Assembly: GCA_963931925.1 (NCBI GenBank)
Contig: OZ007579.1
Coordinates: forward strand, 28,051,981-28,115,980
Direction of reading: 5' to 3'
Source of the DNA: Onchidella celtica
Lineage: Eukaryota; Mollusca; Gastropoda; Systellommatophora; Onchidiidae
DNA: 64,000 bases
The position numbers and the translations under genes are program-made. Below, in pieces: positions 58,301 through 64,000 of the stretch; position 1 is the stretch's first letter; the number at the start of each line of letters is the position of its first letter. The notes under the pieces were generated by a model. The model was not told the origin of the DNA, searched no databases, and saw nothing but the letters and a program-made list of their open reading frames with translations.

Positions 58301-59652
58301 AGTTTCATGATGGCATGCAAGCTGCAGTCAAAAGCAACGGCAGTGTTTCAGAGCCCTTTGCTGTCACAAATGGGGTAAAACAGGGTTGTGTCTTAGCCCC
58401 AACTCTGTTCAGCATCATGTTCTCGGCAATGCTACAAGAAGCCTTTAGCTCTCCTCCTCAAGGGGTAAGCATCAAGTACCGAACTGATGGCAGTCTATTC
58501 AACCTCAGGAGACTTCAGGCAAAAACCAAAACCAAAAGTACTCAAGTCTGTGACCTACTATTTGCTGATGATTGTGCACTTCTGGCACACGATGAGGATA
58601 GCATGCAAAACTGTGTTGATAAGTTCTCTAGTGCCTGTGACAACTTTGGCCTCACAATAAGCACAAAGAAGACGGAAGTGCTCCATCAGCCTACTCCAGA
58701 CGACAAGTATCCTGTGACCCCAAATATCAAAGTCCATGACAGTCTTCTGAAGGTGTCGGAGAACTTCACCTATCTTGGCAGTACACTGTCTTCCGCGGCT
58801 CGTGTTGATACTGAAATTCTCTCAAGAATCAGCAAAGCCAGCTCTGCATTTGGCAGGCTTCGAAAGAGAGTATGGGATGTCGCCGGCATTCGCACAGACA
58901 CTAAGCTGAAAGTGTACAATGCTGTGGTCCTTCCCACCCTACTCTATGGGGCTGAAACCTGGACAGTGTACCAATCGCATGCCAGAAAGCTAAATCACTT
59001 TCATCTGGCCTGCCTTAGAAAGATCCTAAGGATCAAATGGCAGGATAAAATTCCAGACACTGAGGTCCTCAATCGTGCCAAGGAATTGAACATCTTCTGC
59101 CACCTGAAAAAAATTCATCTACGTTGGGCAGGACATGTTGTCAGAATGCCCGACTCCAGACTCCCTAAGCAAATCTTCTTCTCTGAGCTCTCCAATGGAA
59201 CGAGGAATGTTGGGGTCCCAAAGAGACGTTACAAAGACACTCTCAAGCAATCACTGAAGGCCTTTGCCATTGATGTGAGTGAGTGGGAAAAGCTCTCGCT
59301 TGATCGTGCAAATTGGAGGGCGGCCCTTACCAGAGGCAGCAAAGCATGGGAAGCTGACAGAGTCCAGCAGGCTATCAAAAAAAGAGAACGGCGCAAGAAA
59401 AGGCCCAGTGGTACTGAACCAACGGAGCACTCTTGTCATTTATGCGGAAGGGTCTGCAGGGCAAAAATAGGACTTATCAGTCACATGAGAAGCCATAAGT
59501 CATGAAAGAACAGTCTTTCCATTCTGTCCTCTGTGTCCTTTAGTTCTCTTTATTGTCCATGTGTTGAAATTCTCAACAATTTCTGTTCTTTATTCCTCTG
59601 GTGTTGTTAAGGTCATCATCATACCTGATGGACGAACTATTACTATTATTAC
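55349..59652 (+). mobile_element. Full-length LINE 2 (APE-type non-LTR retrotransposon)
   Basis: Bounded by a perfect 15-bp target-site duplication TAACATTGTTTCAAA (55334-55348 and 59653-59667). The 5' end resembles LINE 1. An approximately 870-bp 5' region contains a 199-codon non-AUG frame (55661-56260) of unknown status. The 3' UTR (59506-59652) ends GGTCATCATCATACCTGATG then a (TATTACTAT) microsatellite-like tail instead of poly(A). 4304 bp in all. Confidence 0.9.
56221..59505 (+). CDS. LINE 2 polyprotein: AP endonuclease - reverse transcriptase - C2H2 zinc finger
   Basis: An uninterrupted frame after a TAG at 56218-56220. The first codon able to serve as a near-cognate start before the endonuclease is GTG 56278; no ATG precedes the N-terminus LGAWNIRT. 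Numbering from 56278 (1075 codons): ALSETRLPDSG (about 51-61), GDFNARVG (about 166), GTDHRLIV (about 260), RT FVDLTKAFDTV (about 641), FADD (about 760). The C-terminus holds CHLCG...SHMRSH with classical C-x2-C-x12-H-x3-H spacing (about 1053-1073). Same domain plan as LINE 1 with roughly half the residues shared by eye, so the two are separate subfamilies. No disabling mutation seen; a candidate active element. Confidence 0.9.
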   Translation, partial: KRCPKESPLHITLTGIPRQVGIPFCGRNKKKFSLLRLGAWNIRTLQDNSNNPERRTALIAIELSRYNLDIVALSETRLPDSGQLKELSGGYTFFWKGKGAVEPRQHGVGFAIKNDLVRNLQSMPIEINDRLMTLRIPVGKSQSATLISAYAPTMTNPDEAKDKFYSDLESVICSVPAADKLILLGDFNARVGSEISAWPNVLGPHGVGSCNNNGLRLLTLCAEFGLFITNTNFSLPVRNRTSWMHPRSKHWHLIDYVIVRKTDRKDVLVTKAMCGAECGTDHRLIVCKLRLTLRRNRRPQGKAPPKRLNVSKLCSAEKQSELSSELSSKLDCVTFDPENIEQSWTDLNTTVHSCASSTVGFPVRKHQDWFNDNNNEIKVLIKEKNSLIQAHCSDPSSTAKADALRACKGVLQKKLREMKNDWLEERVRETQKYADTNNTRKFFESLRAVFGPSRSGTTPLLASDGSTRIVELNAIIQRWAEHFGGVLNRPSNINTESIDRLPQTPINAALAKPFTANETRTATNQMSFNKSPGVDSIPAEVYAFGGEKLIERLTELFNHMLKAGKLPQDFKDASIIHLYQNKGDSQVCDNHRGISLLSIAGKILARMLLNRLLDHLSSNDLLPESQCGFRKERGTADMIFAARQIQEKCMEQNKALYITFVDLTKAFDTVCREGLWKILAKFGCPPEFITIVRQFHDGMQAAVKSNGSVSEPFAVTNGVKQGCVLAPTLFSIMFSAMLQEAFSSPPQGVSIKYRTDGSLFNLRRLQAKTKTKSTQVCDLLFADDCALLAHDEDSMQNCVDKFSSACDNFGLTISTKKTEVLHQPTPDDKYPVTPNIKVHDSLLKVSENFTYLGSTLSSAARVDTEILSRISKASSAFGRLRKRVWDVAGIRTDTKLKVYNAVVLPTLLYGAETWTVYQSHARKLNHFHLACLRKILRIKWQDKIPDTEVLNRAKELNIFCHLKKIHLRWAGHVVRMPDSRLPKQIFFSELSNGTRNVGVPKRRYKDTLKQSLKAFAIDVSEWEKLSLDRANWRAALTRGSKAWEADRVQQAIKKRERRKKRPSGTEPTEHSCHLCGRVCRAKIGLISHMRSHKS

Positions 59653-59984
59653 TAACATTGTTTCAAAATCTATCATTGCTATTTCACCAGTTCACAGGTA
59701 GAATCAGGTGGTATCATCTTAAGATCTCTTCCTATTTTTTTTTAGTTCATATTTCCCAAGTGTCTGTGAGTTATGCCACAAGGATAATACCGGTGCAAAG
59801 TTATTCGTATATCGCCACTGGACATGTGTTAAATGGACTTTTATGAGCAGTACATGTATTATGTTGGGGCACCTCACGTTCTCAGCAAGGATTAGCGGAC
59901 CATTTGTCTCATCGAACTTTGTACCTGCACGGAACTGAAGCCACATAATGATATAACAGACTGGCGTAATGCTTTTATATTATA

Positions 59985-60465
59985 CTAGCTGAGTACCCGT
60001 TCGATGAACAGGTTTGTGTAGTTTTTTTGTTTTTTTTGGTGAACTTAAGACGCCTGTGAACTAAGAAAGGCATTAATGCTGCATAGATAGCTTTAAGATA
60101 GATGCAAACAACAGAGGACACCACTTCAGACCGAAAGGAATAAGGACAAAAGCCGGGATGCGTAGGGTCATCCTCAAAATTCAGCGATAGGACAGTACAC
60201 AATGTGCAGTGGTGCGCACCGAAAATTTTCAGGAAGTGATGATGTCATAAAAACCTACAGCATGTCAGTGAGCCTAGTGAAACTTGGGGAAACAATACAT
60301 TTCCAATAAAAAAAAACTACACCGATTTGAGACTTCTATTAAAAACTGTGCACCCTTACATCCATTCTGATGTACCATATAAAATTTGAAGTCTGAGTGT
60401 TGAGTGGTTCAGAAGCCTTTTGCAACGAAAAATCTCAAGTCCACAAATATAGTATAGATAGTAAT
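59985..60465 (-). repeat. Interspersed repeat family X, copy 2
   Basis: Reads on the minus strand from CTATACTATATTTGTGGACT (right edge) to CTCAGCTAGTATAATATA (left edge). Aligns with 28702-29172 throughout. The same ends with a different interior length imply a dispersed element, not a segmental duplication. Confidence 0.65.
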
Positions 60466-60469
60466 GTTG

Positions 60470-61109
60470 AAAATGGTGTTTTAAAAAGATGATTGGAACT
60501 GGTAACAAAACAAATGACTTCATAAATTCAGTTTGTACATTTCCACACATTATATCTTCAAAATGAATGTGTAAAAACCTAGTAGATTTTTTAACTAATG
60601 AGCACAGAAAGTTTGAACTTTCTACGTTTAGCCGTTTTTCTATGCATAGGGAAGGACCGCTCCAAGTTGTATAGATCCCAACACCTGTTGTAAAATATCA
60701 TGTCTATCTTCGGTAACCCTGTTGTTGTTTTTTTTACGTGAGGAATACGGTAGCCTACTTTACGTGACAAATGCTATAAAATTAAGGTCGACTGGTAAAT
60801 TCACTACATTATATTATTATGTATTAAAGGATAGTTAGATGGAGACACATCCGCATTTTAGTCAATCCTGAATAAACTGGAATGTGCTTACGAAGAGTAT
60901 TTTACTAAACACGTTGACAAACACTTTTTTTTTGTCTCGCGTGTTTTACAATTCAGTGACATTCGTGAATCTCACATGTACATTGGTAATACGTTTATTT
61001 CACACCTACGAGATTTTTGTTGTAGTTGTTGTTTTGTCTTTAAACCTTGCCCGGCTTTTTATCCATTACATTTACCCCATCGGCCTCTTGCCTTCCGCCT
61101 AAAGTTATG
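60470..61109. other. Intergenic DNA, no gene recognised
   Basis: AT-rich; short open frames without recognisable domains. Confidence 0.4.
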
Positions 61110-61117
61110 TCAGTTAT

Positions 61118-61481
61118 CAGGGACGGATTTAGATGAAGAAAAGCCATAAGGCTATTCTAGCTGTGAGGCCCCTCCCAATCCCCCACCTTCACGTTTAGCG
61201 GAAGATGGAAGTGTTATGAATACTTTGACTAACGCAATGATGATGATGGATGTTTAGAATTCCGCACATCTCAGTTCCTTCTCGTAAGCGAGGAAAATTA
61301 CAAAAGATTTGTTCAGAAACTGCAGCGCGTTGTAATATCTATGTAAGAAAAGGCTATGCATGCCAGAAAATATTATGCAGATTGACCTGAGGCAGCCAGC
61401 TCTCCCGGATTCCCCCCCCCCCCCCTAGATTTTGAGGCCCTAAGCTTCAGCCTACCTAGCCTAATGGTAAATCCGGCACTG
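61118..61481. mobile_element. hAT-type MITE with perfect 8-bp target duplication
   Basis: Ends CAGGGACGGATTTA and (inverse complement of the right end) CAGTGCCGGATTTA. Target duplication TCAGTTAT on both sides (61110-61117, 61482-61489). CAGTGCCGGATTTA-like ends are typical of hAT MITEs. 364 bp, C-rich inside, no transposase. Confidence 0.82.
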
Positions 61482-61489
61482 TCAGTTAT

Positions 61490-64000
61490 GTAAATAATTA
61501 TAATAATTTAATTTCGTAAATCGGAATACATTAATATACATGTAGTTAGTTTTGTCTTATCGTTCGTGCATTGAGTGTCAGAACATCTTATGGGAGAAAA
61601 CACAAACAAACAAAACACTCGCTGAACACTAAGGTATCTTTGCTGTTGTGCCTGACCTCTGACACGTTGAGACTTTGTCTGTCATTGTCATACATTTTTT
61701 AGTTTGGTGTAGGAGTCGTGGGATGGCAGCGTGTTGCAGAGACTGTTGGTAGGCCTACAGGATGCGTAAGTGCCTTGCTGTGCAGTTCGCCTTGATGATT
61801 TACGCGATACGATTCACTGCAACCTTAAGGGGTGGGGGTGGGGGGACTTGACATTTCAGAAACAGAATAGCTGAAACTTTGATATCTGTTTGGATGTGCC
61901 GCATTCACATTCTTTATGACGATGATGGTCACATTTGTTGCTACTTCTATCGATGCATATCTAAAGAAGACACAGAATGGGTTCTGATTTTGCGGTGCCA
62001 AATGTTTACCTATAACTACTTAAGAAAACTACATAGGCCTACATGGATACAGTTAAACACATGGGCTTATGGGATCTCTTTGGTTAAGAAGGTAAGAAGG
62101 GTTGAGTTATCCGAAATTTTACAGAAATACACAAATACATGTACCAATTGGGGGGGGGGGGGGGGAGCTTTTTAATTTACTTTTGTTCTCTCTAGGGTAA
62201 TCTTCAGATTTGCTAATGTCATTGACCTTAATCCTAACCCTCACTATAAACCTAGTCCTGTCCCTTAACCATCTCCTAGGAGTGCCACTGATTAGAAAAC
62301 CCTCTAAAGGGTTTCAGTTTTTGCACCATACACAAACATTATCGTAAGTTCATCCATACATCTGACAGCTCTGTAAGTCATTTCTAACAAGACCCACCCC
62401 TAATAGCTGGTGCAGGGTGTATTGAAAAAGGACGCAGGGAAATAAACTGGTGTTCTCTTCTCTTCTAAGTGTACTGATGACCTCTTACAAGTTTGACAAG
62501 ATCTTGGAAGTTTGTAAGTTAGGTGATAATGATAATGATGATGATGATGACCCGACATTCTCTCTGACACCCCCCCCCCACCACTTCTTTTTCTTTTACT
62601 TGAATCAGTGCATCCCCCCGCCCCCCCCCCGTTTCAAAGTGGATGCGCCCGAGGGAGGGGGTGCGATAAGCAACGTTAATGGGCTCCACTCTCAGTGAGA
62701 GCAGCAGCTGAAGTTGATCAGAGTGAGTGAATGAATAGGCCAACTCTTCAGCCTCTCTGAGTAGATATAGTATCACCACGAGGAGAGCCTTGATTGGAAC
62801 ACATTAAATACCTTGGGAAAAGGGGTCATGGGGCCCCACACTCAATAAAGTATAGAATCTATTAATACAGAGCAGGGACAGGGACCCTAACTATGGTATT
62901 TTCCCGTGTGGTGGTGGTGTGGAATGGAAGTCCTGACTAGTATTAATTTGTAACGCTTTGCCGAAATGTCAGCGGAGAAGTGCTCGTTAAATGCATATAT
63001 TCAGTATGCTAAACAGAATCAGACGTTGGATATGTGAACGCCCCTTATCTTCATTCGAAGCATTCTGATTTGTTTCCAGAAACAACTAAGCTTGGATCTA
63101 CATTTGTATACACATGGAAACATTAACCCAGTAACTAAAAAAAGGAATGAAAAAAGCTAATAATATTATAAATGACCCCCAACATCCCCTGAAAAAAGAA
63201 TACATAAGTTAAAGATCTGAAGTTTAAGGCTGTTGTCAGAGAAAACTAAAACTGAGCGCTACTTTAAATCGTTTATTCCATCATCAACTAGGATGTTACA
63301 ATAATGTCGTCGTCTTGATCGTAATCTGTGTACAGTTGAAGTGTGTCCTGCATGTCGGGTCAATGTGTTTTAGTAACGGAAGCATATTGTGTGCACTGTT
63401 AACTTTGTTTATTTATTAGTGTGTGTGTGTATATATATGTGTGTGTGGGCGCTATATATCATAATTTCTGTTTCTGTAACTGTATAGTTATGTATTCAAT
63501 GATCAAAACAAATTTCCTTGTACAAGAACAGTATTTCATAAGTTCACTAAACCTTAAGATAAGGAATATATTTCAACGAAAAGACTTTTTTTGTTTTATT
63601 CTTTTTCCACACTGTAAATTAGGCCGTTCGCTCATGTGTGGTATCATGGCTGGCCCAGCAATATTTACTGTCACACAAATGACGCTCAATTTGATGACTG
63701 GAAACACAGCAAACATGTACTACACCGCGTGATAATAATACTATTTCAGTCAGAGGCAGACGGCCTACGGAGGATTTAGTATGGAAATTTTACAGTGCAG
63801 TAATTACGTGTATTTCAGTTTTGCCAAGGTCAATTGATCATAGTTGACATTCACATGAATACAGTATTCTCCACCCACCCCCAATTAATGGAGACAACGA
63901 TAACAAGAAAAGACGAGCTATATAACGAAGTGGGCTAGTATTGAATGAATGAAATAATTATCCCCACTCCTGTGCCTTTTCATATTCCCCCAGATTCTCA
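61490..64000. other. Right end of window, no gene recognised
   Basis: Holds a long G tract (about 62150-62165) and C tracts near 62570 and 62620, (GATGAT)n near 62527-62550 and GT/AT simple sequence near 63420. Open frames of about 80-100 codons (61879-62175, 63421-63732) have no recognisable domain or splice context. Confidence 0.45.

Noticed and set aside
61879-62175. 98-codon plus-strand open frame near the right end
   Set aside because: No recognisable domain, runs into a homopolymer G tract, and no splice or promoter context.

Overview
This is eukaryotic, almost certainly metazoan, genomic DNA. It contains multi-exon genes with GT-AG introns, poly(A) signals, dense low-copy repeats, long CT, G and C simple-sequence tracts and frequent ACATGTA-type palindromes. 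Nothing prokaryotic is visible. The repeat types (a Gmr1-like Ty3/gypsy element, a tRNA-derived SINE with a GCACGTTAAAGAT core, LINEs with a C-terminal zinc finger) and the RPLP0 protein sequence suggest a marine invertebrate. I lean towards a lophotrochozoan, but this is weakly supported.

The only cellular gene I recognise is RPLP0, encoding the large-subunit ribosomal stalk protein uL10/P0. It is present twice on the + strand. Copy A (150-5688) enters from the left with its last five coding exons. Copy B (28282-40998) is complete, with nine coding exons and 316 codons. Intron positions and phases match in the five exons that can be compared. Exons 5, 6 and 7 are only about 71-82% identical between copies, whereas exon 8 is about 95% identical, which suggests a local gene-conversion tract.

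The rest is mobile and repetitive DNA. From left to right: a solo LTR, a G/C-tract-bounded insertion and a MITE inside copy A introns; a degenerate tandem array (7216-17540) split by a very young LTR-internal-LTR-internal-LTR dimer (7331-16902); intergenic DNA with dispersed duplications, a 145-bp-period array, a piggyBac-like MITE (TTAA), another MITE and a hAT-type MITE; copy B, whose introns hold an interspersed repeat, a second independent solo LTR and a foldback; a young gypsy-type LTR element (41876-46367) whose pol order is integrase then RT then RNase H; a SINE; a tandem array of 240-305 bp units, each carrying a CT microsatellite; a LINE 3' fragment; two full-length related LINEs (49999-53961 and 55349-59652), each with an intact endonuclease-RT frame; and finally repeat-bearing DNA with a second hAT-type MITE and no recognisable gene.

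The strongest observations are: (1) the Gmr1-like element with 871-bp LTRs that appear to differ at one base, and a large deletion whose junction is an integrase segment resembling a tRNA-Pro primer site; (2) the tandem LTR dimer; (3) tandem RPLP0 paralogues with exon-restricted homogenisation; (4) independent solo LTR insertions in the same intron of both paralogues; (5) two intact LINE frames with no AUG ahead of the endonuclease N-terminus. All comparisons were made by eye from the sequence, and no database search was run.
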